Shown piece after piece: positions 27,590-36,163 of a stretch of DNA of 64,000 nucleotides. This DNA is from Priestia iocasae. Lineage in GTDB: Bacteria > Bacillota > Bacilli > Bacillales > Bacillaceae_H. The position numbers and the translations under genes were made by a program. Each line of letters begins with the position of its first letter. Within the stretch, counting starts at the first letter, position 1. The stretch covers positions 186,001-250,000 of the forward strand of contig NZ_JAFBFC010000004.1 in assembly GCF_016909075.1 (NCBI RefSeq), read 5' to 3'. The notes under the pieces were generated by a model. The model did not search any database. It worked only from the letters and a program-made list of their open reading frames with translations, and was not told the origin of the DNA.

Positions 27590-28098
27590 AGAAGTATTAA
27601 AGGCGACATTTTAGCACCAGCCGTGACAGCGCTTGGAACAGGAAGCAGTGTAGCGAGTGTTCCTGCTAACTTAGAAGCCGCAAAGAAAACAGGTGTGCCA
27701 AAAGACATTCGAGAAACAGTTATTTCAATCGGTGCAACCATTCATATGGATGGTTCTTGCTTAGCTGCTATTCTAAAAATCTCATTTGCTTTCACTTTGT
27801 TTGGGATGGAGTTCAGTGGGATGGAGACATTTATTAAAGCCATTGTTGTTTCAATTCTATGTGGTGTAGTCATTGCAGGATTACCAAGTGGTGGGGCTGT
27901 TGGAGAACTTCTGATTTTGTTTTACCAATTGAAGCATTACCAATCATGACAGCACTAGGTATGATTGTTGATCCACCTGCTACAATGGTCAACGTAACGG
28001 GAGATAATGTATCTTCTATGATGGTTGCTCGCTCTGTAGAAGGGAAAGATTGGATTGATAAACCAGGAGAACAATTAGAAGAGACAATAGTATCCTGA
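27590..28098 (+). pseudogene. dicarboxylate/amino acid:cation symporter, C-terminal remnant with frameshift
   Basis: The C-terminal third of a DAACS-family transporter. From about 27590 the frame reads KGDILAPAVTALGTGSSVASVP, then GATIHMDGSCLAAILK and VIAGLPSGGAVGE, typical of helices 7 and HP2. The frame must shift near 27905-27925 to continue as LPIEALPIMTALGMIVDPPATMVNVTGDNVSS. The first about 250 residues and the start are missing. It therefore cannot make a transporter. A strong terminator still follows. Confidence 0.88.
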
Positions 28099-28105
28099 TT
28101 AGATG

Positions 28106-28145
28106 AAAAAAGAACGTATGGAAAAATTCCTTACGTTCTTTTTTG
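28106..28145 (+). terminator. terminator after the symporter remnant
   Basis: AAAAAAGAACGTA pairs with TACGTTCTTTTTT. Confidence 0.88.
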
Positions 28146-28430
28146 TTTGGTGAAAAAATAATTGCCAATTCAATACCTCATACATCATTGTCTTCATTGA
28201 CAGGACGCTCTTTATGCCTACTTTTACAACTATACATCTGGATGATGGTGTAAGGATTCTACGTGTGAAGTTTTTTCTATTTCATGGCTATATATAATAG
28301 AGAAGACATTATTTTTAAATAATAAAATTTCTAAAGTAGCAATTCTCAAATATGAAATGAAACCTTTTATTTATAACGATGAAATTTTTTAGAATGAAAT
28401 CGCTTCACTGAAAATTTATTAAAAAAGCTA
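28146..28430. other. intergenic region without recognised feature
   Basis: About 285 AT-rich bases between the terminator of the symporter remnant and the nupG promoter. No open frame with a ribosome binding site was found on either strand. Confidence 0.4.
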
Positions 28431-28458
28431 TTTACAAATGATTTTGTGATGTTATAAT
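28431..28458 (+). promoter_or_regulatory. sigma-A promoter of the nupG riboswitch unit
   Basis: TTTACA (28431..28436), a 16-base spacer and TATAAT (28453..28458), about 20 bases before the riboswitch aptamer. Confidence 0.75.
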
Positions 28459-28478
28459 ACGAATTATTATAAATAAAA

Positions 28479-28549
28479 CCTTCATATATGTTCGGAAATA
28501 CGGTCCGAATGTTTCTACTTAATCACCGTAAATGATTAAACTATGAAGG
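28479..28549 (+). ncRNA. purine riboswitch, guanine class
   Basis: The P1 arms (CCTTCATA against TATGAAGG), the conserved ACGGTCCGAATG and CACCGTAAATG loop motifs, and the J3/1 segment ACTATG are all in order. The C in ACTATG is the specificity base that pairs with guanine or hypoxanthine; adenine riboswitches have U there. It precedes a purine nucleoside transporter, and a terminator lies between, so guanine should switch the gene off. Confidence 0.95.
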
Positions 28550-28623
28550 AAGCAGCGGATGATCTATGTCTATTTATAGAATAAATAAGGATCTTTTATG
28601 TGCAGCTTTCTTTCGTAGAGTAG

Positions 28624-28653
28624 AAACCTGTATGTAAAAGGTCTTTTTTTATG
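28624..28653 (+). terminator. expression-platform terminator of the purine riboswitch
   Basis: Short stem ACCT...AGGT followed by seven T residues, upstream of the nupG ribosome binding site. The larger folded platform likely includes GAAGCAGC (near 28549) and GCAGCTTTC (near 28602). Confidence 0.6.
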
Positions 28654-28683
28654 AAAAATGAAGAACAACTAGGAGGAAAATAG

Positions 28684-29907
28684 ATGAATCTTATATGGGG
28701 AATATTTGGAATTATCGTAATTTTATTAATTGCGCTTGGTCTTTCAAAAAATCGTAAAGCCATTCGTGTACAAACAGTAGCAGGAGCATTAGGATTACAA
28801 ATCTTTTTTGCAATTTTAGTCTTATATTGGGAGCCAGGGAAGAAAGGACTTGAAGCGATATCTGCAATTGTACTAGCTTTTTTAGGAGCATCTTCCGCAG
28901 GAATTGAATTTGTGTTTGGGGATATGATTCCAGAAGGGGCTTTTACCGTAGCAGTTAATCTTTTACCGATTCTTATTTATATTGCAGCTGTTACGTCACT
29001 TCTATATTACCTTGGTGTTTTACAACTAGTTGTAAAAATCATTGGTGGAGCGATGCAAAAACTATTAAAAACAAGTAAAGCTGAGTCGATGTCAGCAACG
29101 GCCAACATTTTTGTTGGACTGACAGAAGCACCGCTTGTGATTCGTCCATATTTAAATAAAATGACCACTTCTGAGTTATTTGCAGTAATGGTTGGGGGAT
29201 TAGCAACTGTAGCGGGAACCGTTTTATCTGGTTACTACATGTTAGGTGCTAAAATTGAATACTTGATTGCAGCAAGCTTTATGGCTGCTCCAGCGGGTTT
29301 ATTAATTGCAAAAATAATGGTACCAGAAACAGAAGAGCCAGAGACAGGGATTGGAAAAGATACAAAAACATCTGAGGTTGAAGAAGGAAAACCTAAAAAC
29401 ATGATTGATGCGATTGCACAAGGCGCATCAGAAGGGTTAAAACTAGCGTTAAATGTTGGGGCAATGTTAATTGCTTTTATCTCAATTATTAAATTAGCAA
29501 ACTTAATGCTTGGTAAAGTTGGAACATGGATTGGGATTGAAAATTTAACATTTGAAATGATTTTAGGGTATGTATTTGCTCCGATAATGTTTGTAATTGG
29601 TGTCCCATGGTCAGAAGCGACAGCAGCAGGATCTTATTTAGGTCAGAAAATGATTTTAAATGAATTTGTTGCATTTGCTAATTTTGCACCCATTGCTCAA
29701 TCGTTTACACCAAAAACAGAAGCGATTATTACGTTTACGCTAACTGGATTCGCAGGTCTTGGATCATTAGCGATTTTATTAGGTGGATTAGGTGCGCTTA
29801 TTCCATCACGTCGTGGCGATATTGCTCAATTTGGTTTATTGGCGATTGTAGGGGGAACACTTGCAAATTTATTAAGCGCAGCCATCGCAGGTATGCTTAT
29901 TGGTTAA
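28684..29907 (+). CDS. nupG: purine nucleoside transporter, CNT/NupC family
   Basis: A 407-residue concentrative nucleoside transporter with the family order: N-terminal helices, ANIFVGLTEAPLVIRPYL (substrate-binding HP1/TM4 region), GGLATVAGTVLSGYYMLGA, and the C-terminal gate region (GFAGLGSLAILLGGLGAL). It imports nucleosides with a cation. B. subtilis NupG (YxjA) is the purine nucleoside carrier under a guanine riboswitch, and the same arrangement is seen here, which supports the symbol. AGGAGG precedes the ATG. Confidence 0.93.
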   Translation: MNLIWGIFGIIVILLIALGLSKNRKAIRVQTVAGALGLQIFFAILVLYWEPGKKGLEAISAIVLAFLGASSAGIEFVFGDMIPEGAFTVAVNLLPILIYIAAVTSLLYYLGVLQLVVKIIGGAMQKLLKTSKAESMSATANIFVGLTEAPLVIRPYLNKMTTSELFAVMVGGLATVAGTVLSGYYMLGAKIEYLIAASFMAAPAGLLIAKIMVPETEEPETGIGKDTKTSEVEEGKPKNMIDAIAQGASEGLKLALNVGAMLIAFISIIKLANLMLGKVGTWIGIENLTFEMILGYVFAPIMFVIGVPWSEATAAGSYLGQKMILNEFVAFANFAPIAQSFTPKTEAIITFTLTGFAGLGSLAILLGGLGALIPSRRGDIAQFGLLAIVGGTLANLLSAAIAGMLIG

Positions 29908-29910
29908 ATG

Positions 29911-29939
29911 ACGAAGTCTAGAAAAGACTTCGTTTTTTT
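29911..29939 (+). terminator. nupG terminator
   Basis: ACGAAGTC pairs with GACTTCGT around a 7-base loop; seven T residues follow. Confidence 0.9.
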
Positions 29940-30030
29940 CTTTTTACTTGATTGCTGAGCATAATTCACTAATAATGTAGACATAACTTAATTTTGTAAC
30001 GATTACTTTCAACTCAGAGGAGATGTATAT

Positions 30031-30375
30031 ATGAGCGATAAATGGAGAGTTCATATCATAAAAGGTGACTGTGAGCCTTGGCTATTTTTAGATGGATGGG
30101 AAAATGATATTAAAGAAACACTTGAATTTGACCAAAAAGAAGAAGCGCTACGTCAATATGCTTCACTTATTCATCATTATCATCAAAACTATGAAAATGT
30201 GCGCAGTAACGAATTAGCGCTTTTTAGCTTTTGGAATGAAGGTGAAAAGGAATATTGTGAGGCGTGTGACGATGATCTACAAGTGTTTCACGGTGTATTA
30301 TTCGCAAAGAATGATGCTGTTTATGATTTAGAAGAAGATGAAGAAGGATTAAAATTTCTTCGATCTGGTACTTGA
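30031..30375 (+). CDS. DUF1033 family protein
   Basis: A 114-residue acidic soluble protein. The start WRVHIIKGDCEPWLFLDGWE, the middle FWNEGEKEYCEACDDDLQVFHG and the end ALF/VYDLEEDEEGLKF fit DUF1033 of Firmicutes, function unknown. GAGGAG is well placed before the ATG. Single gene; no clear terminator of its own until 30497. Confidence 0.85.
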   Translation: MSDKWRVHIIKGDCEPWLFLDGWENDIKETLEFDQKEEALRQYASLIHHYHQNYENVRSNELALFSFWNEGEKEYCEACDDDLQVFHGVLFAKNDAVYDLEEDEEGLKFLRSGT

Positions 30376-30798
30376 ACGACATTAACTAATGTTTAAAGTA
30401 GAAACGTTCTACAAACATCTATTTCCGAAAAAAGAAGGATGACCCAAAGTCAGGTAGTTCAGATAACATGGAGAAACAATAGAATTAACTTTAGAAATCG
30501 AGTATAAAATCGCAAAGGATTTATACTCGATTTTTTATTAACATATAAAGCTTTCTGCTGGTTTTGTTGCAAGATTAACAAATTAAGTAGCATACCATTT
30601 AACAGGATGGCAATAGCTAGTGTTACTTTGTTAGTTAGGGTGCTATCAAGGTTGTTATTTAATTATTTAAAAATAAGCAAGTGAAATAGGTAATTTATGT
30701 TAATTTATTATTAGAAATAATGTGAGTTCTGTTCTGTTAAAGGACAATTCAATTGAATAAAGATTATTGATTAATAAGGTTTAGGAGGGGTTATCAAG
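30376..30798. other. 423-base region without a gene
   Basis: It holds one terminator-like hairpin (30497..30537). The rest is AT-rich with no credible frame. It precedes the peptidase E pseudogene. Confidence 0.4.
30497..30537 (+). terminator. terminator-like hairpin
   Basis: Perfect 12-base stem ATCGAGTATAAA / TTTATACTCGAT with a T tract. Confidence 0.85.
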
Positions 30799-31368
30799 AT
30801 GAGTTTGTTTCTTGGAGGGGGAGGAGATAAAGAACAGACAGAAATCATAGATAAACAATTTATTCAATCCTCTAGGGATAGCAAAAATAGAAATGTGGAC
30901 TAATTTAGAAAGCAAGTCCTTAAGTGATTTAAGCCAATTCTCTTCTATTTACATAGGGGGAGGAAATACGTTCCATTTACTAAACATTCTACGTAAAACA
31001 GGATTTGATGAGCTTTTAAAGGCGTATATCAACCAAAAAAAGTTGTTTACGGAGGAAGTGCTGGAGCCATTATTTGGGGGAGCGATATTCTAACCGCCTC
31101 ATATGCGGATCCAAACAATACAAATCTGAAAACTTTTGAAGGCTTTAACTATTTAAATAACTACTCTGTATGGTGTCACTACGAAAGTAGTAATGCAAAT
31201 TTAATAAGAGAATATGTAAATAAGCATGGTTATTCTGTGATTGCATTACCAGAGGAAACCGGTATTGTTTTAAGAGATGGAGTCCTAAAAGTGTTAGGTA
31301 TGTCTCCTGCTTACATTTTTACAAAATATAGAAATTATGACGTTCAACCTAATGAGATAATAAAATGA
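30799..31368 (+). pseudogene. peptidase E-like (family S51) pseudogene
   Basis: Pieces of a PepE/cyanophycinase-type serine peptidase in three parts. The first frame (30799) gives MSLFLGGGGDKEQTEIIDKQF and stops after 34 codons. A second frame from about 30893 gives IYIGGGNTFHLL. A third from 31045 gives VYGGSAGAIIWGSDIL, which contains the nucleophile Ser of GGSAGA, and runs to TGA at 31368. A stretch of about 50 residues is missing between the first two, and the second shift falls on a run of seven A near 31036-31041. AGGAGG precedes the ATG, so transcription signals remain but no whole enzyme can be made. Confidence 0.9.
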
Positions 31369-31417
31369 TTATTATCTTATTGGATTGCTTCAATGAATAA
31401 GGTCTAATAAAAAAGAC

Positions 31418-31448
31418 AAGCCCAGAGTAGTAAACTCTGAGCTTTTTT
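31418..31448 (+). terminator. terminator after the peptidase E pseudogene
   Basis: AAGCCCAGAGT pairs with ACTCTGAGCTT (one mismatch), followed by T residues. Confidence 0.8.
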
Positions 31449-31560
31449 GCTTGCTATTTAATCTGGGACATCTAACGTTATTTAGCTTGATATTTTAAAT
31501 TTTCTCCACAATAACTGAATTACTTAACCGAAAGTCATTCTTCTTTCTTGAAGATGCTAA

Positions 31561-31707
31561 TTAGTTGTGAAAACCAAGGCTTTGTACAATCTGTTTACTT
31601 TTCTCATAGTCTTCTTGACGTCTTTTTTCTACTCTTAATTGTTGCTCCAGTTTACGACTATATTCAGCATAGCCAACTCCGTGCGCCTGAAACATCGCTT
31701 TTTCCAT
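31561..31707 (-). CDS. small hypothetical protein (48 aa or slightly longer)
   Basis: A minus-strand frame coding for 48 residues from an ATG: EKAMFQAHGVGYAEYSRKL, then a charged helix EQQLRVEKRRQEDYEKSK and the end VQSLGFHN. It is amphipathic and probably helical. The frame stays open upstream to an ATT at 31740, and AAAGGA lies 10 bases before that ATT, so the real start may be this rare codon, adding 11 residues. Not recognised as a family. Codon usage resembles the neighbours, but the call is tentative. Confidence 0.5.
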   Translation of the reverse strand: MEKAMFQAHGVGYAEYSRKLEQQLRVEKRRQEDYEKSKQIVQSLGFHN

Positions 31708-31920
31708 TTCCGTTGTGTAGTTCAGATCAAGATTACTAATAAAGAATCAATCCTTTCAAGTAATTTACATATTTATCCTATCATGTCATGCATTCTGACA
31801 CAAAAAGGATATAAGGGGCTATTCAGCTCTATTTTATGTTCACGTACTGTTTACCCGCTCTATCGTATAATAAACGTAGAATTTCTCTTGTTTTTGTATG
31901 ATTATGCATTGTATCGCTAT

Positions 31921-32991
31921 CTATAATTGATATTTCGACATGAAATTACGATCGATTTTGTTTTTTAACCGCCAAGCTAATGCTCCATAGTAAGAGTAGT
32001 CCCCGTAAAGTAATAAGCCTTTATGATTTCCAAGGGATAAAATAGCTAAAAAACGCTTTTGAGGTTGAAATGATTTTAACGGCTTGCTTTTTATGTAATT
32101 CATAATATTTTCAAATAAAATAGGACCTTGACGTACCGCGTACACACCATTTTTAGGAAGCTTAGGGTACGAATCCATGGTTATACAATCACCTGCACCA
32201 AATATAGAAGAATCTTCAACAGACTGTAACATGGAATTAGTTAATAAAAATCCTTCTTCATCTGTTTTTAATGTGGAATGTTCAAATAGCGGCAGTGATT
32301 TTGCTCCTGTTAACATTAAAAGGCTAGAATAAGGTACATTATGTCCAGTAGATGTTGTAACAGCAGTAGAGTCAGTTCCAATTACTACTTTATCAGTAAT
32401 CACACGAATGTTTCGTTGTTCTATTAATCGTTTTACTTTTTGCTGAATAGAAGGAGAATAGGTTGGTAATAAAGAAGGGGTGATGAGGGTAACAACACCA
32501 TTTTCCTTTTCTCTTTCTTTCCATGCTTGTATGGAGCAAGCAATTTCAATTCCTGCAGCGCCACCACCAATAATTACAGGATAAGGACTTTTTCTCATCT
32601 CAGTCATAAAAGAAGGGAAATGAAAGTTTGGCTTAATAGGAATTGTCAAATTTGGTATCTGCTCATGTGTAGACCCAATATCAAACGACACCGCATCATA
32701 TGTATATACTGACCCGCTTAAACCAATAAGTTGTTTTTGTTTGGCATCCACCCTAATGATGGTATCTTCAATCATTGTTACGTTTGCACGATTACAAAGG
32801 TTTGGTAAAGAAATGGATACATCTTCGCTCTTATATAATCCTTCTGTATAGCCTGAAAACATCCCAGAATAGTATTGATGCGTAGTAGGAGAGATAAGTG
32901 TAACATGTAAAGAGTCAAGTTGCTCGTTAGCCAGTGATTTAATGCAATGTAAATGAGCATGACCTCCACCTACAAAAATAAGTTTCTTCAT
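31921..32991 (-). CDS. FAD/NAD(P)-dependent oxidoreductase (NDH-2-like, pyridine nucleotide-disulfide family)
   Basis: A 356-residue flavoprotein. FAD is bound by FVGGGHAHLHC near the start, NAD(P)H by VIIGGGAAGIEIACSI in the middle, and the flavin ring by the FGAGDCITM motif near the end. The GGGHAHLHCIKSL type of start is found in the oxidoreductase domain that in other bacteria is fused to selenide, water dikinase, and in related quinone or sulfide reductases. The electron acceptor is unknown. AAAGGA eight bases before the ATG at 32991 decides the start; an in-frame ATG at 33048 has no site. Single gene. Confidence 0.85.
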   Translation of the reverse strand: MKKLIFVGGGHAHLHCIKSLANEQLDSLHVTLISPTTHQYYSGMFSGYTEGLYKSEDVSISLPNLCNRANVTMIEDTIIRVDAKQKQLIGLSGSVYTYDAVSFDIGSTHEQIPNLTIPIKPNFHFPSFMTEMRKSPYPVIIGGGAAGIEIACSIQAWKEREKENGVVTLITPSLLPTYSPSIQQKVKRLIEQRNIRVITDKVVIGTDSTAVTTSTGHNVPYSSLLMLTGAKSLPLFEHSTLKTDEEGFLLTNSMLQSVEDSSIFGAGDCITMDSYPKLPKNGVYAVRQGPILFENIMNYIKSKPLKSFQPQKRFLAILSLGNHKGLLLYGDYSYYGALAWRLKNKIDRNFMSKYQL

Positions 32992-33150
32992 AGAAAACGT
33001 CCTTTTCATTTTTTGTTTATTGTAATTCATAAAAGAACAAACACTCAAGCTTCAGGTCTTTTGTATATGTAAAGTTTTCCAGCAGTGCTTTCCTTCTTCA
33101 CTTATTTCCGTTATAATGACACCAATTACACAAAAATAGAGGGGAATACA

Positions 33151-33801
33151 ATGAACAATAAAAATAGAGTATGGTTTGATTTATTATTTTATATTGTCAT
33201 TCCATATTTAATTTGGAATCAAGGGAAAGACATTGTTGGTGACTATTATGCTATTTTACTATCAACGGCACCGGCTTTCTTTTATACGATCTTTACATTT
33301 GTGAAAGAACGACAATTTAACGTAACGGGCTTGTTTCTTGTTTTCACATTACTGTTAAGGACGATTGTAGATCTTCTGTCTGGTAACGCAGAAACCATGT
33401 TAATGAATCAAGTGTATTTTATGGTCGTGTTAGGGGTCTTTTTAATCATCACAATTTTTGTGAATAAACCATTAGCACTCTATTTCTTTGTAGATACGGC
33501 GTATTTAATGGGCTACAAACGAGAAGATTCACGCAAGCTGTTTCATGAAAAAGACATCTTTCCAATGTTTAAGTGGCTAACAATCTTATTTGCCGCTCGT
33601 TATATTGCATTAGCAATTGTGAAGTTTTGGTTACTACAAAAGTACGGAGTAGAAGGGTATGGAACGATGATTGTGTTCCGTCAAGGTATCACTTGGGCAT
33701 TTTCACTTGTAATAGGAATTGGAACTTATATTGTGTTTAAAAAGATTCAAGAAAAAACGGGCTTCGGTGATGCAGCCGATGCATCTATGGACAAGAAGTA
33801 A
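33151..33801 (+). CDS. VC0807-family membrane protein
   Basis: A 216-residue protein with about six helices, matching the VC0807 family (LLFYIVIPYLIWNQGKDIVGDYYAIL at the start; FKWLTILFAARYIAL in the middle). No biochemical role is known for the family. GAGGGG precedes the ATG at 33151; upstream in-frame starts lack a site. A short perfect terminator follows. Confidence 0.8.
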   Translation: MNNKNRVWFDLLFYIVIPYLIWNQGKDIVGDYYAILLSTAPAFFYTIFTFVKERQFNVTGLFLVFTLLLRTIVDLLSGNAETMLMNQVYFMVVLGVFLIITIFVNKPLALYFFVDTAYLMGYKREDSRKLFHEKDIFPMFKWLTILFAARYIALAIVKFWLLQKYGVEGYGTMIVFRQGITWAFSLVIGIGTYIVFKKIQEKTGFGDAADASMDKK

Positions 33802-33829
33802 AAGCAGCGGGAGAACCGCTGCTTTTTTT
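33801..33829 (+). terminator. terminator of the VC0807-family gene
   Basis: AAAGCAGCGG pairs with CCGCTGCTTT around a 5-base loop, followed by T residues; it overlaps the stop codon. Confidence 0.9.
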
Positions 33830-33919
33830 GTCACTGTATTGTCACAAGAACTAGCCCACTTTCCTTTGACAAGTAATTGTGTGCTAATAGAAAATTAAAA
33901 TAGTATAGAAAAAGGAAGG

Positions 33920-34195
33920 GTGTCTACACTGAAACTATTACTTTGTAAAAAGCAACCATATGTTGCGCTTGAGATGATTTTAGCTTTTTTCGCTGCAGTA
34001 TTTTTAATTTTATCGCTGTTTGATTTACGTCAAGTTTTCTTTTTATTTTTCACACTCGGCTTATTGTTTGGAATAAGAGGGCTTGAAATGCAGGAAAGTG
34101 ATCGAAAACAAGCGGGAACAAAGTGGTTGTTAGGAGGCGTAGGGTTAATCTTTTTAAACATCATTTTGTTTGTTGTTTATTCCATCATGAGATAG
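33920..34195 (+). CDS. small membrane protein (about 90 aa), unknown
   Basis: A protein of about 90 residues with three hydrophobic segments (VALEMILAFFAAVFLILSLF, VFFLFFTLGLLFGIRGL and LLGGVGLIFLNIILFVVYSI). No family was recognised. The start is unclear: AAGGAAGG is directly against the GTG at 33920 and only gives proper spacing to a CTG at 33929, which would begin KLLLCKKQP. Either way the product is a small integral membrane protein. Confidence 0.65.
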   Translation: MSTLKLLLCKKQPYVALEMILAFFAAVFLILSLFDLRQVFFLFFTLGLLFGIRGLEMQESDRKQAGTKWLLGGVGLIFLNIILFVVYSIMR

Positions 34196-34307
34196 AATAT
34201 GGTCTTAATATCAAGATCATCTGCTTTTATAAGAGAAAACAGATGATAGTTGATGGATGCAATGTTAAAATAAAACTCTACGAAACTATCTGTAAAGGGG
34301 AAAAATT

Positions 34308-35540
34308 ATGACAATTTTTGAGCGAAATTTAGATCAATACGCGGAGCTTGCAGTAAAAGTTGGTGTGAATATTCAACCAGGACAAGTTTTACGTATTAAT
34401 GCGGCCATTTCATCTGCAGATTTTGTACGAAAAGTAGCAAAGAAAGCATATGATGCAGGTGCAAAAGACGTATATGTAGATTGGAGCGATGATGAACTAA
34501 CAAGAATGAAATATGATTTAGCACCGGAAGAAGCCTTTAGTACGTTTCCTCAATGGAAGGCGCAAAGTCTTGAAGAACTTGTTGAAAATGGTGGAGCTGT
34601 CTTATCTGTGATTTCGAGCAACCCAGATTTGTTAAAGGGTGTAGATCCAACACGTATTGCAGCCATGCAAAAAGTAAGTGGACAAGCAATGAAAAACTTC
34701 CGTAAAGCGATTCAATCTGACAAAATTAGCTGGTCTATTGTTGCAGTTCCTTCAAAAGACTGGGCTGCAAAAGTATTTCCGAATTTACCTGAACATGAGC
34801 AAGAATCAAAATTATGGGATGCTATTTTTAAATCGGTTCGTGTAGATGTAGATAACCCGGTACAAGCTTGGAAAGAGCATGATGCGTCATTACATAAAAA
34901 GTCGGACTACTTAAATGCAAAAAAATATAAAAAGTTACATTATAAAGCAAGTGGAACAGATCTAACCATTGAGTTACCTGAAAAACATATTTGGGTCGCA
35001 GCAAGTAGTATCAACGAAAACGGACATGAGTTTATGGCAAACATGCCAACTGAAGAAGTGTTTACCGTTCCACATAAAACAGGTGTAAATGGATATGTAT
35101 CAAGTACAAAGCCACTTAGCTATGGTGGAAACCTAATTGAAAACTTTACATTAACGTTTAAAGATGGAAAGATTGTTGATGTGAAGGCAGAAAAAGGGTA
35201 TGAAACATTAAAAAACTTAGTCGAAACAGATGAAGGTTCACACTATTTAGGTGAAGTGGCACTCGTTCCACACAATTCACCCATCTCAAATTCAAATGTC
35301 ATTTTCTACAACACATTATTTGATGAAAATGCATCAAATCACTTAGCTATTGGAAGTGCGTATGCATTCTGTCTAGAGGGTGGAAAAACAATGTCAAAAG
35401 AAGAGCTTGCATCAAACGGAGCGAACGATAGCATTACACACGTTGACTTCATGATTGGTGCAGCGGACATGGACATTGATGGAATTTTAGAAGATGGAAC
35501 GGCTGAACCTGTATTCCGTAACGGGAATTGGGCGTTTTAA
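34308..35540 (+). CDS. ampS: M29-family aminopeptidase (AmpS/PepS)
   Basis: A 410-residue metallo-aminopeptidase of family M29, a cytosolic dimer that uses two metal ions and trims N-terminal residues. Typical blocks: QPGQVLRINAAISSADFVRKV, TGTDLTIELPEKHIW-like SGTDLTIELP, NMPTEEVFTVPHKTGVNGYV, GEVALVPHNSPIS with Glu and His ligands, and NASNHLAIGSAY. The C-terminus ends in EPVFRNGNWAF. AAAGGGG before the ATG. A 21-residue remnant of a related copy lies 640 bases downstream. Confidence 0.94.
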   Translation: MTIFERNLDQYAELAVKVGVNIQPGQVLRINAAISSADFVRKVAKKAYDAGAKDVYVDWSDDELTRMKYDLAPEEAFSTFPQWKAQSLEELVENGGAVLSVISSNPDLLKGVDPTRIAAMQKVSGQAMKNFRKAIQSDKISWSIVAVPSKDWAAKVFPNLPEHEQESKLWDAIFKSVRVDVDNPVQAWKEHDASLHKKSDYLNAKKYKKLHYKASGTDLTIELPEKHIWVAASSINENGHEFMANMPTEEVFTVPHKTGVNGYVSSTKPLSYGGNLIENFTLTFKDGKIVDVKAEKGYETLKNLVETDEGSHYLGEVALVPHNSPISNSNVIFYNTLFDENASNHLAIGSAYAFCLEGGKTMSKEELASNGANDSITHVDFMIGAADMDIDGILEDGTAEPVFRNGNWAF

Positions 35541-35709
35541 TGTAAGCCTTGATGTGACGGGCTTTCTAGGACGTTAAATCTGTTATTTAGCCTTATTAGT
35601 CACACAATTGTTTCAATATCAAAAGATTGTCCAGTCACACCTTTCGTCATACATTCGCTCATAGACCCATTCTAAATGGGATGGACGTATTGACCTTACA
35701 GAAAATCCT

Positions 35710-35738
35710 TCGACATGAAGATCTCACTATGATATAAT
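35710..35738 (+). promoter_or_regulatory. strong sigma-A-type promoter without a gene
   Basis: TCGACA (35710..35715; one mismatch to TTGACA), a 17-base spacer and a perfect TATAAT (35733..35738). Transcription would start near 35745 and meet the terminator at once. Confidence 0.6.
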
Positions 35739-35744
35739 CCTTTG

Positions 35745-35799
35745 AGCAATATTGATATAGGATAATTTAAAAAGAAGCAGGATTTCTGCTTCTTTTTTA
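35745..35799 (+). ncRNA. candidate short RNA, about 55 nt
   Basis: Inferred only from the promoter just upstream and the hairpin AAAAAGAAGCAG / CTGCTTCTTTTT (35769..35799) with T tract. No known RNA family was recognised. It could also be the leftover start and end of a deleted gene. Confidence 0.35.
35769..35799 (+). terminator. strong terminator
   Basis: AAAAAGAAGCAG pairs perfectly with CTGCTTCTTTTT around a 5-base loop; no gene lies directly before it. Confidence 0.88.
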
Positions 35800-35900
35800 G
35801 GCTCTGTTGTTGATTGCCTTATAAAACTGACATGTCAGTTAAGTTGCAGATGGAAATCAACGATAGTTAGCTCAACGTAGAAGAATAATGGAGTGATGAT

Positions 35901-36080
35901 ATGAGTAAAGCTAAGGGTAAAGGCGGAACGGGTAGAGGAACAGGCAAGAAGGGATGGACTCGTTGGAAAGCTAGTGCCAACAAAGCAAAGAGTGCCAAAC
36001 CTTATACAAGCAAAGGTGTCAAAAAACGAGATGGTGCAAAGACGACCAACAATAATAAAGGTGATACATCCCAGGTGTAG
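35901..36080 (+). CDS. DUF3934 small basic protein (59 aa)
   Basis: A 59-residue, very basic Gly/Lys-rich protein, MSKAKGKGGTGRGTGKKGW, then WKASANKAKSAKPYTSKGVKK. I recognise the pattern as DUF3934, found in Bacillus relatives and of unknown function; the charge suggests binding to nucleic acid. GGAG seven bases before the ATG. It is too short for many gene finders and lies between ampS and the remnant of a second ampS. Confidence 0.85.
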   Translation: MSKAKGKGGTGRGTGKKGWTRWKASANKAKSAKPYTSKGVKKRDGAKTTNNNKGDTSQV

Positions 36081-36163
36081 TGACTGCTGAAAAATACCAT
36101 TTCGTTAATGCGGTTGCGATACTTCAATAAGGATATCGTTTAACAAACCTTTATATATCAAGA

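Larger units (their letters stand above)
35541..35900. other. 360-base region with orphan promoter-terminator and palindrome
   Basis: No credible protein frame. It contains a strong promoter (35710..35738) followed within 31 bases by a terminator (35769..35799), and a perfect 16-base palindrome AACTGACATGTCAGTT at 35825..35840. Confidence 0.5.

Noticed and set aside
27572-28098. Small intact membrane proteins at 27623..27949 and 27859..28098
   Set aside because: Both are pieces of one symporter family in two frames, without starts or ribosome binding sites; treated as one pseudogene.
35825-35840. 16-bp palindrome AACTGACATGTCAGTT as a transposon end or operator
   Set aside because: No partner copy or adjoining regulator was found; it is noted only as part of the region.
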